Origin: a virus
Reading direction: 5' to 3' (one strand)
IMG/VR virus record: IMGVR_UViG_3300030329_004037
Location: 1-21,318 of that record
DNA length: 21,318 bases
Below the pieces are notes generated by a model. That model was not told where the DNA came from, did no database searches, and saw only the letters and a list, made by a program, of their open reading frames with translations. Shown in pieces: positions 7,101 through 15,205 of the stretch (positions are counted from its first letter, which is position 1; the number at the start of each line of letters is the position of its first letter). The translations under genes and the position numbers were made by a program.

Positions 7101-7540
7101 TGGCCGCCGTGTCGCTCGCCAACGCTCGACAGCGAGTAGCGGTCCGGGTCGCTACGGTCTCGGGGTTTACGGAGAGCCGTCTACCCTTCGATCTCTTCGG
7201 TCTCGTGCCCGAGTCGGTCGGGCATAAGCGCTTTGCGGTCAAGTGCAGCGCCAGCGATCCGATCGCTCACCGTCAAGCCACGCGGAACGGTCTCTATCTG
7301 AACACTCGGATCCTGGTGCGCTTCTCTTATAGGCTCCGACCTAAAGACCTAAAGACCGACGTCGACGCCGCCACCGATGCGGAAGAGTTGGTGATCGCTG
7401 CCATCCTGGCAGATGATACGACCCTTAAAGCCTCAATGTCGGTACAATATCTCTCGACGCTTTCCCGAACGGTTACAGGTTCGGGGGAGTACCATCTAAC
7501 CGAGCTCCAATTCGAAGCTCTCCACCGCACCGCACTATAG
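7100..7540 (+). CDS. Tail terminator / tail completion protein
   Basis: This 146-residue protein directly precedes the tube gene. Its pattern fits tail terminators that cap the tube and join it to the head: an N-terminal helix with Arg, then FDLFGLVPESVGHKRFAVKC, a central strand ILVRFSYRLRPKDLKTD, and a long Ala-rich helix with acidic residues (DAATDAEELVIAAILAD) followed by beta strands. I see no residues that prove it, and the assignment leans on gene order (adaptor, terminator, tube) and size. The ATG shares its first base with the adaptor stop codon. A neck completion protein of another type is the main alternative. Confidence 0.65.
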   Translation: MAAVSLANARQRVAVRVATVSGFTESRLPFDLFGLVPESVGHKRFAVKCSASDPIAHRQATRNGLYLNTRILVRFSYRLRPKDLKTDVDAATDAEELVIAAILADDTTLKASMSVQYLSTLSRTVTGSGEYHLTELQFEALHRTAL

Positions 7541-7549
7541 GAGCCCGCA

Positions 7550-8053
7550 ATGGCTGGCGCATCGACCATCGTTAAGAATTTCCGCGACGGAACCATTAAG
7601 ATCCAGGATAACACCGGGACACCGGTAGCTATCACCGTGGCTTATGAGGAGGGTAACTTCTCGATCTCAGGGCTTCAGCAGGACCTTACCGAGGTCGCTG
7701 CGTATATGGACCGCGGCTCTCTGTCGAACCTGCGAAAGACCAATCAGGTTTTCCCGACGTTCACCTTCTCCGCCTATATGACACACTTCACCAGCGGCGG
7801 ATCTGGAGCCATCTCGATCCTTGAGTTCATTAAGCAACAGGACGGCGGCTCCTCGCTGACTTCTCAGAGCGCCAGCAAGGGAGACGTCATGACCTTCGAG
7901 GTGCAGATCAAGGTCGAGGGGACCGACTTCGGAGACACCTCGGATCACCAGATCACGCTGCAGGAATGCGTGCTCAGCGTCGACTATAGCGAGGGCGATC
8001 CGTCTTCCTTCAGCGTCTCGGGCACGTGTTACGGCGTGGTTAGTGTAGCTTAG
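7550..8053 (+). CDS. Major tail tube protein
   Basis: The 167-residue product is nearly all beta sequence with alternating hydrophobic residues (GTIKIQDNTGTPVAITVAYE, FPTFTFSAYMTHFTS, MTFEVQIKVEG, HQITLQECVLSVDYSEGDPS). It ends in a strand, FSVSGTCYGVVSV. The late 'E-G-D-P-S-S-F-S-V-S-G' block is typical of tube proteins that stack as hexameric rings. The size and the position directly before the frameshifted chaperone gene agree. AGGAG overlaps the upstream stop and lies nine bases before the ATG. A single tube gene with no sheath gene in the window points to a non-contractile tail. Confidence 0.85.
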   Translation: MAGASTIVKNFRDGTIKIQDNTGTPVAITVAYEEGNFSISGLQQDLTEVAAYMDRGSLSNLRKTNQVFPTFTFSAYMTHFTSGGSGAISILEFIKQQDGGSSLTSQSASKGDVMTFEVQIKVEGTDFGDTSDHQITLQECVLSVDYSEGDPSSFSVSGTCYGVVSVA

Positions 8054-8081
8054 AACCTAAATAATCGGGCAGGGAGGGACC

Positions 8082-8462
8082 ATGCCGGAAGACACACCAG
8101 AGCCGGGAACAGTTACGATCGAGGGGAATACATGGAGACCCAGGCTCCCCAGATCGTTTACACTCCGCCAGGACTTGATCCTGGGCTCAGCATCGAATCC
8201 GAGACGAGCGGCCGCGGCTGCCCTCGGGATCTGCTGGGCTGGACCGAATCGCCCGTCGGCGAGCTACCAGAGGTCCAACTGGGACCCAATGGCTTATGGC
8301 GGCGAGGTCCTCGACGAGCTCGTGGAGCGCGGCGTAGAGTGGGACGCCGCCTATCACGCTGGGATGGTGTGTCTTTCGGTATTGCTCCAGGAGCACGTCG
8401 GCGAGCCCGAGGTGGCGGACGCCGAAAATTTTACCGAGGCCGAGGCCGGATCGACTTCCTGA
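8082..8462 (+). CDS. Tail assembly chaperone, short form (G-type)
   Basis: The unshifted frame gives 126 residues ending in TGA at 8460-8462. The sequence has an extended Pro-rich start (PEPGTVTIEGNTWRPRLP) and a helical body (ASNPRRAAAAALGICWAG, GVEWDAAYHAGMVCLSVLLQ). It ends in an acidic tail (DAENFTEAEAGSTS). By gene order, directly between tube and tape measure, and because it carries a textbook frameshift site near its 3' end, this is the G-type chaperone. That protein coats the tape measure while the tube polymerises. AGGGAGGG lies just before the ATG. The family diverges so fast that primary sequence alone would not identify it. Confidence 0.85.
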   Translation: MPEDTPEPGTVTIEGNTWRPRLPRSFTLRQDLILGSASNPRRAAAAALGICWAGPNRPSASYQRSNWDPMAYGGEVLDELVERGVEWDAAYHAGMVCLSVLLQEHVGEPEVADAENFTEAEAGSTS

Positions 8463-8665
8463 TCTTAGAGATCGAGCGGGCCTGGGGCCAGGAGCCCGGC
8501 TGGTTCAACGGTCTCGGCCAGCAGACCCAGGCGGATCTCTTCGGCTGGCAGCGGGTCCACATGATGCCGCAGAAGAAGAAGCCCCAGAGCGCCCGAGAGC
8601 GGGCTCTGAGGTCTTCTGGGGTCTCTGGGTCGGACAGCGCTATCAAATGGCTCTCGGGCGACTGA
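8082..8665 (+). CDS. Tail assembly chaperone, frameshifted long form (GT-type)
   Basis: A -1 shift at AAATTTT (8426-8432) joins codons 8082-8432 to the frame resuming at 8432, giving about 194 residues: 117 shared with the short form plus 77 new ones. The T part begins YRGRGRIDFLILEIERAWGQ, continues with PGWFNGLGQQTQADLFGW, and ends in a basic Lys/Arg region and IKWLSGD. In lambda-type phages the T domain recruits tube protein to the chaperone-coated tape measure. The -1 frame stays open from well before the slip site to its TGA at 8663-8665, which overlaps the next gene's ATG (TGATG). Confidence 0.85.
8426..8432 (+). promoter_or_regulatory. Programmed -1 ribosomal frameshift slippery site
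   Basis: AAATTTT fits X XXY YYZ in the zero frame (GAA AAT TTT): P-site AAT re-pairs as AAA and A-site TTT as TTT after a one-base backward slip. The site lies 10 codons before the stop of the short form. A run of GAGGCCGAGGCCGG follows; I could not establish a clear stimulatory stem or pseudoknot by eye. Confidence 0.88.
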
Positions 8666-9219
8666 TGGCGAAGAAGCACACGATCAAGGTCGGCGGTACT
8701 ACCATCGAGGTTAACGACCTCATGGATCGCATGGTCGAGCAAGTCCGAGAAGGCGCGAACGGTGAGATCGTCGAGGCTATGGAGGATATGCTCCGAGACT
8801 TGAAGAAAGACGCTCAGGATCAATGGCCGATCGGAAGGATCAGGAAGGCCACCGCCGGAGAGCCCTCGATGTCTTCAGAGCAACACAAGCGAGTGCGGGC
8901 AGAGATAAACAAAAAAGGCGGATCTCGAGCCGGCTACTTCGTAACAAATCCCCGAGAGCACTCGATCAACCTGTTCGAGCTGGAGACGAAAGTAACGACA
9001 AACGGGGTCGAAGTGAGCCTCGGAAACACCGCGTCGTGGGCATGGGCTGTCCGCTTCGGCAGAAAGGGCGGCTCTGGGGGCTTGGGAGTAAAGAGAGGGA
9101 AAAAGGCGTGGACCTCTTTAGTGAACAGACCCGGTCGAGAGTCCTCGAAGCAAGTAATAGCAGATATGGAAGAGCGGCTGATAGAGTTAGCGAACAAAGC
9201 TGCAAGGGATAAAAAATGA
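8665..9219 (+). CDS. HK97 gp10-like tail completion / minor tail protein
   Basis: I choose ATG 8665, overlapping the stop of the frameshifted chaperone (TGATG), over the in-frame ATG at 8647, which lacks a ribosome site. This gives 184 residues. The pattern resembles the HK97 gp10 family: an N-terminal helical part (LMDRMVEQVREGANGEIVEA), the loop DQWPIGRIRKAT at about 52-63 where relatives have 'P-x-x-T-G-x-L-R-x-S', and strands around VEVSLGNTASWAWAVRFGRK (115-134). A C-terminal helix, KQVIADMEERLIELANKAAR, completes it. Such proteins complete the tail end that joins the neck. Its place between chaperone and tape measure is unusual, because this gene normally precedes the tube gene. It ends in an ATGA overlap with the tape measure. 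Confidence 0.62.
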   Translation: MAKKHTIKVGGTTIEVNDLMDRMVEQVREGANGEIVEAMEDMLRDLKKDAQDQWPIGRIRKATAGEPSMSSEQHKRVRAEINKKGGSRAGYFVTNPREHSINLFELETKVTTNGVEVSLGNTASWAWAVRFGRKGGSGGLGVKRGKKAWTSLVNRPGRESSKQVIADMEERLIELANKAARDKK

Positions 9220-11765
9220 GCAGATCCACCGCTGTAGATTTTACGCTTCGAGCGAACATTACAGATCTCAAAAGCGAGCTCGGGAAGATCCCAGGCATCA
9301 CTGATAAAGAGGCTAAGAAGATGGCCTCGGGACTGGAGCGCCAGCTCCTGAGATCCGAGAAAGCAGCGAAGAAGACGGCCGCAGCTATGCGGGGAGATCT
9401 CGGGAAGTCCGTCGATCAAGCGGTAGAGAAATTCCGAAACTTAAGTACAGCCGTCGGGGTATCCGAGGAGAGCTTCGATTCGTTCAAGTCTAAAGCTGCA
9501 GAGATGGCCGGCTCGGTCGAGCAATTTAACGACGGGATCGGACAGGCTGACAGCTCTCTGTCCGCCATGGCTGTCGCCGTTCATAGCGTGAACCCAGAGC
9601 TCGCCGAGATGATGCGGAAGGGCGCCGACGCTGCTGGAGCCGTCGAGGCTGTGATCAATGCCGCCCGGAACGGACCCGCTGTCTTTGCTGCCCTCGCTGC
9701 TGCTACGGTCGCCGCATATGTGGCTCAGGAGCATTTTACGAAAGCGTCGAGAGAGTACGAAGAGCAAAACGAGAAAGCATCTAAGCAGCAGGACAAACTA
9801 CACGCCCAGCTGCGGCGACAGGAAGAGATCGGCGACACGCTGAGCGCTCAGTATGACGCTCAGGTATTGCAACTCAGCGAGACTGAGCAGTCTTATGCGG
9901 CAATGAATCAAAGGATTAGCCAGACAGTCGCCAGGCTGCAGAAGCTCGCAAGAAATACCCCGAATTACGGATCGATAGTTGAGCAGACGGAAGACTGGGC
10001 AGCCGAGCAATTTAAGCTCAACAAGGCCATTCGAGACACGACTCTGGCTCAGGAGAGATCAGCAAAGTCATTCCGAATCATGACAGCCGAGGCCAAAATT
10101 CACGAGTCAGCCCAGCTCGGTCTATTTGTTGCTCAGCGACGTCTTGCGGAGTCTACCAAATTCGCAAACAAGGAAGCGCTCAAGGAAGGCGCCCAGCGAT
10201 CATTCCTTGCAGCTCAAGCAAAAACGTTTGCAGTTCAGAAACAAAAACAAATCAGAGATCAGTACGAAGAAGCCAAATCAGCCGGCATTAATACAAAGGC
10301 CCTCGAACTGCATGGATCGCAATATTTCACACACGTTCAATTAATCAGGCAGGCAGCAGAAGACGCCGAGAAAGCCACCGGCAAATTTTACCAAGTGCTC
10401 GATTTTAGCGGTAATGTCGTCGATTTTGAAAAAAACGTCGAGACTCTTATTTCAGGATGGAACAGAACAGGGAGACAAGTTCAAGACACCGGCGCGTTTA
10501 TTCAAGATATGGGCACCGGCGAAATTATGACGCTTGCTCAAATTGTCCAAAAAACGCAGGCCGCCGACATGGCCCGCCGCGAATCAAGTAAACAGCGCCG
10601 GGCGCAGCTAAGAGCTGAGAAAGAGCTCGCCGACCAAGCTGCACTGGCAGAGCTGGACGCTCTCGCGTTTGAGCATGCCGCAGCAGTAGATAAGCAGAAG
10701 CTGGACGCTATGACCACCGAGGCCAAGCTGGCCGAGCTGGAGCGGCGAGCCCTTGCCGAGCTCGACGCTATGCAAGCGGGACTCGAGTCCCAGGAGCTCT
10801 TCTCGGCGGAAGCTCAAGAGAAGATCGAGCAAGCCAGATCCGACGTCCAGGAGAAATTCGAAGCAGAAAGAAAGCGAGGCGCGAAAGAAGAAGCCGATGC
10901 CCTCGTGTCTATATTCGAGAAGGCCGCTCAAGCTCTGCAAGCTCAGCAGATCGACTCCCCGCTGATATCAGACGTCGGCCTGGAAGCAATGGAGAAAGCA
11001 GGAGACACAGCGGCCAAATTGCGGCAAGAATTCAAGGCCGCAGGAGAGGACATCCCACCGCTCATTGAAGCTCAGCTTCAAGGCCTGGAGTCTATGGATC
11101 AGATGGCCGCCGCGATCCCTAAATTCCTGTCGAATTACGGACAGGCTCTAGCGGAATCACAGACGCAATTTGACGCAGTATGGAGCCAGATGGGCGCCAA
11201 AATTGAGGAGCAAGCCGCTCACCTGGGCACCTTCTTCTCCGGCGTCTCCGAGGCTGCGGGAGTAGCTGCGGACCTCATGGCTGACCAGAACAGAAAGGCA
11301 GCCATGAAAGCTTTTCGGATACAACAGGGCGCCGCAATATCTGAAGCCGTGATCAATGGAGCAGTCGCGATCTCCAAGGTGCAAGGTCAGCTCGGTGTGT
11401 TCTCGCCGTTCGCGATCGCTGGAATTGTGGCATCTACAGCGGCCCAGGTCGCGACCATTGCAGCAGAGCAACCGGCTTTCGATGTCGGCGGCGTGATCGG
11501 TGGCTCGATGGCCAGGACACCGGATCAGGTATCGATCCGAGCTCTACCCGGGGAAGCGGTGCTGAATCGTCAAGCGGTCGATCAGCTCGGAGAGGCCGGC
11601 GTCGACCGGCTGAATAACGGCGGATCACCGGGTGTCGTGGTCCGTCCGGTGTCTACCTTTAAACACTTTGATCGCTTCGCTCGCGCAGAATTTCGCCGGT
11701 CGGGCTACTTTAGGAGCCTCTTCGATCAAGATAGAGAATTTGCGGTCGGACAGCGGAGGTACTGA
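9216..11765 (+). CDS. Tape measure protein
   Basis: At 849 residues this is one of the longest genes here, and it sets tail length; the usual 1.5 angstrom per residue would give roughly 125 nm. It starts with an amphipathic region (MSRSTAVDFTLRANITDLKS), then long helical sequence rich in Ala, Glu, Gln and Lys with a hydrophobic segment at about 154-171 (PAVFAALAAATVAAYVAQ). Charged coiled coils run from about 440 to 580. The C-terminus is characteristic: a second hydrophobic stretch at about 728-750 (FAIAGIVASTAAQVATIA), then FDVGGVIGG and LPGEAVLNRQAVDQLGEAGV. It follows the chaperones and is coupled to the tip gene by TGATG. Its middle differs in base composition from the rest of the window. 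Confidence 0.92.
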   Translation: MSRSTAVDFTLRANITDLKSELGKIPGITDKEAKKMASGLERQLLRSEKAAKKTAAAMRGDLGKSVDQAVEKFRNLSTAVGVSEESFDSFKSKAAEMAGSVEQFNDGIGQADSSLSAMAVAVHSVNPELAEMMRKGADAAGAVEAVINAARNGPAVFAALAAATVAAYVAQEHFTKASREYEEQNEKASKQQDKLHAQLRRQEEIGDTLSAQYDAQVLQLSETEQSYAAMNQRISQTVARLQKLARNTPNYGSIVEQTEDWAAEQFKLNKAIRDTTLAQERSAKSFRIMTAEAKIHESAQLGLFVAQRRLAESTKFANKEALKEGAQRSFLAAQAKTFAVQKQKQIRDQYEEAKSAGINTKALELHGSQYFTHVQLIRQAAEDAEKATGKFYQVLDFSGNVVDFEKNVETLISGWNRTGRQVQDTGAFIQDMGTGEIMTLAQIVQKTQAADMARRESSKQRRAQLRAEKELADQAALAELDALAFEHAAAVDKQKLDAMTTEAKLAELERRALAELDAMQAGLESQELFSAEAQEKIEQARSDVQEKFEAERKRGAKEEADALVSIFEKAAQALQAQQIDSPLISDVGLEAMEKAGDTAAKLRQEFKAAGEDIPPLIEAQLQGLESMDQMAAAIPKFLSNYGQALAESQTQFDAVWSQMGAKIEEQAAHLGTFFSGVSEAAGVAADLMADQNRKAAMKAFRIQQGAAISEAVINGAVAISKVQGQLGVFSPFAIAGIVASTAAQVATIAAEQPAFDVGGVIGGSMARTPDQVSIRALPGEAVLNRQAVDQLGEAGVDRLNNGGSPGVVVRPVSTFKHFDRFARAEFRRSGYFRSLFDQDREFAVGQRRY
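10060..10822 (+). other. AT-rich, GATC-free patch inside the tape measure gene
   Basis: From about 10060 to 10560 codons shift to A/T endings (AAA, ATT, TTT, GAA AAA AAC at 10428-10436), unlike the surrounding GC-rich code. Between the GATC at 10315 and the next at 10823 there is none in about 500 bases, against roughly 18 per kb in the first 1.5 kb. The reading frame stays open, so this looks like a mosaic segment or an indel-derived tape measure module rather than an inserted gene. It corresponds to about residues 280-535. Confidence 0.6.
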
Positions 11766-14700
11766 TGGCCAATGACAAGAGCCCGAGCCACGCCCGAGGT
11801 CTATTAATTGCGGACCCTCGGATCTCTGCTTCGTCTATCTGGTCAGCCCAGAGCACACTGACCCAGGCGGGACCCGAGCCAGGGATCCCAGCTCCACAGG
11901 GTAGCTACGATCTGAACCTGATCAGCAGGGGAAGCCAAGTGGCAGATCAGGCCATCCGGATCCGTGGCCAGAGATCCGGCGGCGTCGGCATCCGAGGCAA
12001 TGGCGGGATCGTATGGAAGAAGAGCGGCGACAGCTCTTCGAGCTATCGCGGCAAGGACTCAATGGGGGCGATCACTCACTGGGAGGCCGTGACCTGGACC
12101 GACGGCACCGGGGATCCGGCATCGACTACCGATCCATATATCTTGGCCCTTGCCAGCGGGGTCACTTTGCTGGCCTACAGCGCCACGAGCTCGGCGGGCA
12201 ATTATGAAGTCCACGTCAAGGCTCGGTCCGCTTCGGGGACGTGGTCTTCCGCGGTGGTGGTCTACTCGACAGCTACAGCACCGACAGCGGCGATCTCGAG
12301 CTCGTTTTCTCCGACGATGTACCAGCTCCCCGACTCTCGGGTAGTTCTGCTCTGTAAGCTCGAAGAGTCGACGACATGTCAGGTCCAGGTCTACGAAAGC
12401 ACCGACGGCGGGGCGAGCTGGACGCAGCAATCAAGGAGCGCGCTACCTACCGCGATCAGTCTGGACAGCGGCTCTGATGGCTGGGTAGTTCGAGAGCTCG
12501 TGGTCGGCTACCAGAATGCCCAGGTGCTGCTCTTAATTTCGGCAGTGTCGAACGAGACGCACAGCGCCACCACGGGTCGCGAGTACCGTCAGGCGCTGTT
12601 TCAATATGCCAGCGACTCCTCGGGCCTTGACTTCGTAGCTATCCGAGAGCCGACGAGCAGGGTTAACGATCGGCAGCTTACGTCGAGTAATTCCGCCGCG
12701 TCTCCGCTTCGCTTCCTGGCCGGCTCTCCGTCCATCGTGGCTTATGGCGGTTTCTTTTATATATTCTATACAACCGACCACGCCGCCGGGACCACGAGCG
12801 TAAACCCAACAGCTCACGATCTCGGCGTTGATCGACTCGGCTCCGCTTTCCGCCACATAGGCACATCGGATCACCTGGGCACTATTGATGTAGACGTGAA
12901 ATTAGGCACTATCAGCTCCACCGATGGCGCTGTGATTAAAGATAGTAATCGGCACATTACCGAGTCCGACATCACAGCGACAGTATCCGACGACGGCGTC
13001 TTTTATGTGCTGGCCCGGGCACTCGATGAGACTCAACAGATCATGCTGATTCGAAGCACGGATCTCTGCCAGACCTTCGAGAGCGTCGGAGCTAATGCCG
13101 AAATTGCAGATTCTATCTATGATCGCGGGATCGTGTTCGCTTCCGGAGATGGCTCGTCCTACCTCACGCGGCTATCGGTGGCCGCGGTCCAGGGCCGGCT
13201 CTTGCTGGCCTCGAACATGTCCGCGGATCCGGGTAATGAAGACAATTCCACGGTCTGCACTTACCTGGGCGGATGGTCCCAGGTCACCGTCCCGCCGCTG
13301 TATAGCTACAGCAATGGCGCCGAGATGGGCGGCTACAATGTGAATTGGCTCCCGATCGACATTCCGGCAGCGGTCAGCGGGTGGACCGGCTCAGCGACCG
13401 GCGGAACCACGACGGCCACGCTTACCAATGGGGGCTTGATCGTTACGTCGGCGGGGACCGGTAATAGGTACTACCACCGGACGCCTACCAGCACGACGGC
13501 GCAGGGGTTGATCGCTCGCTGGGCGCTGACTTGTAGCCACGGCGACTCGGGGTCTGCTGAGGTGGGCTGCGTCTTCCGGGTCGCTGACAGCAGCCACGAC
13601 TCGAAGCTTGAGATCCGATATACCGCCACGGGCTTCTCGGTCATCGACGCGAACGACTCCGGAGTAGAGGGATCCGTTACGCTGGACATGACCACCGCGA
13701 GAGAATTCTTTCTGGCCTTCACCGGCGGAGCGGCGCCAGCATATCGGCTCTATTATCGGACGCACGACAGCGACAGCGATCGACAGTGGACCAAATTTAA
13801 CAGCGGCGCCGCCGCGGCTCTATCAGCAGGAAGCGCCACGAGTAACCTCGTCCAGTGGGGGCACATAGCCAACCAGACCGGCGGAGCTATGAACAGCTCA
13901 AAGTGGTTCGAATTTCATCTCGGCTCCGGCGCCCAGACGGGCCTCGGGCCGACTGCGATCGATACGAACCCCGATGATTTAATGCCCGGACGGATAGGCT
14001 CGGGGACTGGGCAGACCTTTATCGATGCGGGGCTTTCGGTCTCGGCGAGCTCTGGCCCGGTTCGCGTCGGCGATACTTTCCACGTCGACACCCGATACAC
14101 CTACCCGATCGAGCGGATCTTCCACGCCGAGAGCCCGAGCCCTCGGGTCCGATGGCGCTCAACGTCCACCGCTGAGCATACGATAGCGCTCCAGCTCGAC
14201 GCGATAACCACCGAGGCGAGTCTGGCCGGGAACGATACGATCGCGATCGCTCTTCAGAATCCTAACTTTAGAAATTGCACTCTTGAGGGCTACAACGTCG
14301 GGACGACATCGTGGGACACGATCGCGGCCATCGATAATAGCCAGGGCATCGGCGGGATCCAGTACGTCCGGAAAGCTGGGAGCGTGGCACCGGGTCCCGC
14401 GAGCTCGGAGAATTTCTACCTGCATACAAACGAGATGGCCGGCGGATGGTTCGGACTGCGGAGCACGACGATCCGGAAGATTAAGGCGAACACCGATGGC
14501 CAGTGGGCGGGCGGCGTAGCCAATCGAAAACTTCCGACCATACTGATCGACGACGCTTCGGCTTCAGATCTGACAGCTCATGACGCCGGCTTTTTTATCC
14601 CTCCGGTGGTGGTAGCGGTGGCCAAGCTCAACGGGTCGATCTATGGAGCCTATCGGCTGAAGATCCCAAGCCAGAGCGCCGGCGGCGGATCTTACTTCGA

Positions 14701-15205
14701 GCTCGGCGGGCTCGTGATCGGCTGGGTTGAATATTTCGCTAAGCAATACTCCTGGGGACGGGTCCAGACCTCGACAGCGAACACCGAGCTAACGCGCCAG
14801 CTCGACGGCACGGTGACCTCGAAGGTCTACGGGCCAGCCTATCGCACGGTCAAATTCTCGTGGACCGATGGCGTCGACGTGTCCCAGGTCGAGGGCGATA
14901 CCTTCGATCCGGACTACATTAAAAACAGCACCGAGGGAGCCGCGGAGGTGGTCGGCACGGTGGCCGAGACCCCTTATATGATCGAGGGCTTGACGTCTTT
15001 ACTGAACCCCGACGGCGGACCGTCGAGAGCGGTGGTCTATCTACCGTCAATCCCTAAGAGCGGGAACACCATAATTTTAAACAGAAAGCACCAGAGCCTC
15101 GTGGGGCGGGTCACGTCACCAGCTCAGATCGAGACCATCCAAGGCGACGAGCTCACCGACGAGGTCTATCGGATTGCCTCGGTGACCATCGAGGAGAGCG
15201 TATAG
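11765..15205 (+). CDS. Large tail-tip protein with Asp-box (sialidase-like) and jelly-roll-like domains
   Basis: This 1146-residue protein is coupled to the tape measure (TGATG) and precedes the hub, the usual place for distal tail or tip proteins. The first 100 residues (ISRGSQVADQAIRIRGQRSG) look like a tail-attachment segment. Residues about 115-510 resemble a beta-propeller. They contain a classical Asp-box, STDGGASW (about 211-218), and a weaker copy, STDLCQTF (about 430-437), as in sialidases and other carbohydrate-recognising propellers. Residues about 535-680 look like a concanavalin/LamG-type jelly roll (ARWALTCSHGD, EVGCVFRVADSSHDSKLEIR). The last 270 residues are beta-rich and end with structural-looking strands. 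I cannot see a full sialidase active-site set (Arg triad, Tyr/Glu), so binding is safer than hydrolysis. Host-surface glycan recognition is inferred. Confidence 0.75.
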   Translation: MANDKSPSHARGLLIADPRISASSIWSAQSTLTQAGPEPGIPAPQGSYDLNLISRGSQVADQAIRIRGQRSGGVGIRGNGGIVWKKSGDSSSSYRGKDSMGAITHWEAVTWTDGTGDPASTTDPYILALASGVTLLAYSATSSAGNYEVHVKARSASGTWSSAVVVYSTATAPTAAISSSFSPTMYQLPDSRVVLLCKLEESTTCQVQVYESTDGGASWTQQSRSALPTAISLDSGSDGWVVRELVVGYQNAQVLLLISAVSNETHSATTGREYRQALFQYASDSSGLDFVAIREPTSRVNDRQLTSSNSAASPLRFLAGSPSIVAYGGFFYIFYTTDHAAGTTSVNPTAHDLGVDRLGSAFRHIGTSDHLGTIDVDVKLGTISSTDGAVIKDSNRHITESDITATVSDDGVFYVLARALDETQQIMLIRSTDLCQTFESVGANAEIADSIYDRGIVFASGDGSSYLTRLSVAAVQGRLLLASNMSADPGNEDNSTVCTYLGGWSQVTVPPLYSYSNGAEMGGYNVNWLPIDIPAAVSGWTGSATGGTTTATLTNGGLIVTSAGTGNRYYHRTPTSTTAQGLIARWALTCSHGDSGSAEVGCVFRVADSSHDSKLEIRYTATGFSVIDANDSGVEGSVTLDMTTAREFFLAFTGGAAPAYRLYYRTHDSDSDRQWTKFNSGAAAALSAGSATSNLVQWGHIANQTGGAMNSSKWFEFHLGSGAQTGLGPTAIDTNPDDLMPGRIGSGTGQTFIDAGLSVSASSGPVRVGDTFHVDTRYTYPIERIFHAESPSPRVRWRSTSTAEHTIALQLDAITTEASLAGNDTIAIALQNPNFRNCTLEGYNVGTTSWDTIAAIDNSQGIGGIQYVRKAGSVAPGPASSENFYLHTNEMAGGWFGLRSTTIRKIKANTDGQWAGGVANRKLPTILIDDASASDLTAHDAGFFIPPVVVAVAKLNGSIYGAYRLKIPSQSAGGGSYFELGGLVIGWVEYFAKQYSWGRVQTSTANTELTRQLDGTVTSKVYGPAYRTVKFSWTDGVDVSQVEGDTFDPDYIKNSTEGAAEVVGTVAETPYMIEGLTSLLNPDGGPSRAVVYLPSIPKSGNTIILNRKHQSLVGRVTSPAQIETIQGDELTDEVYRIASVTIEESV

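Noticed and set aside
8132-8425. Separate gene starting at ATG 8132 in the chaperone region
   Set aside because: Upstream of the slip site this frame gives Arg/Gly-rich shadow protein and has no ribosome site; only the part after 8432 is used, by frameshifting.
11765-15205. Active sialidase
   Set aside because: Asp-boxes are present, but I could not find the arginine triad and Tyr/Glu catalytic pair, so only a sialidase-like fold is proposed.
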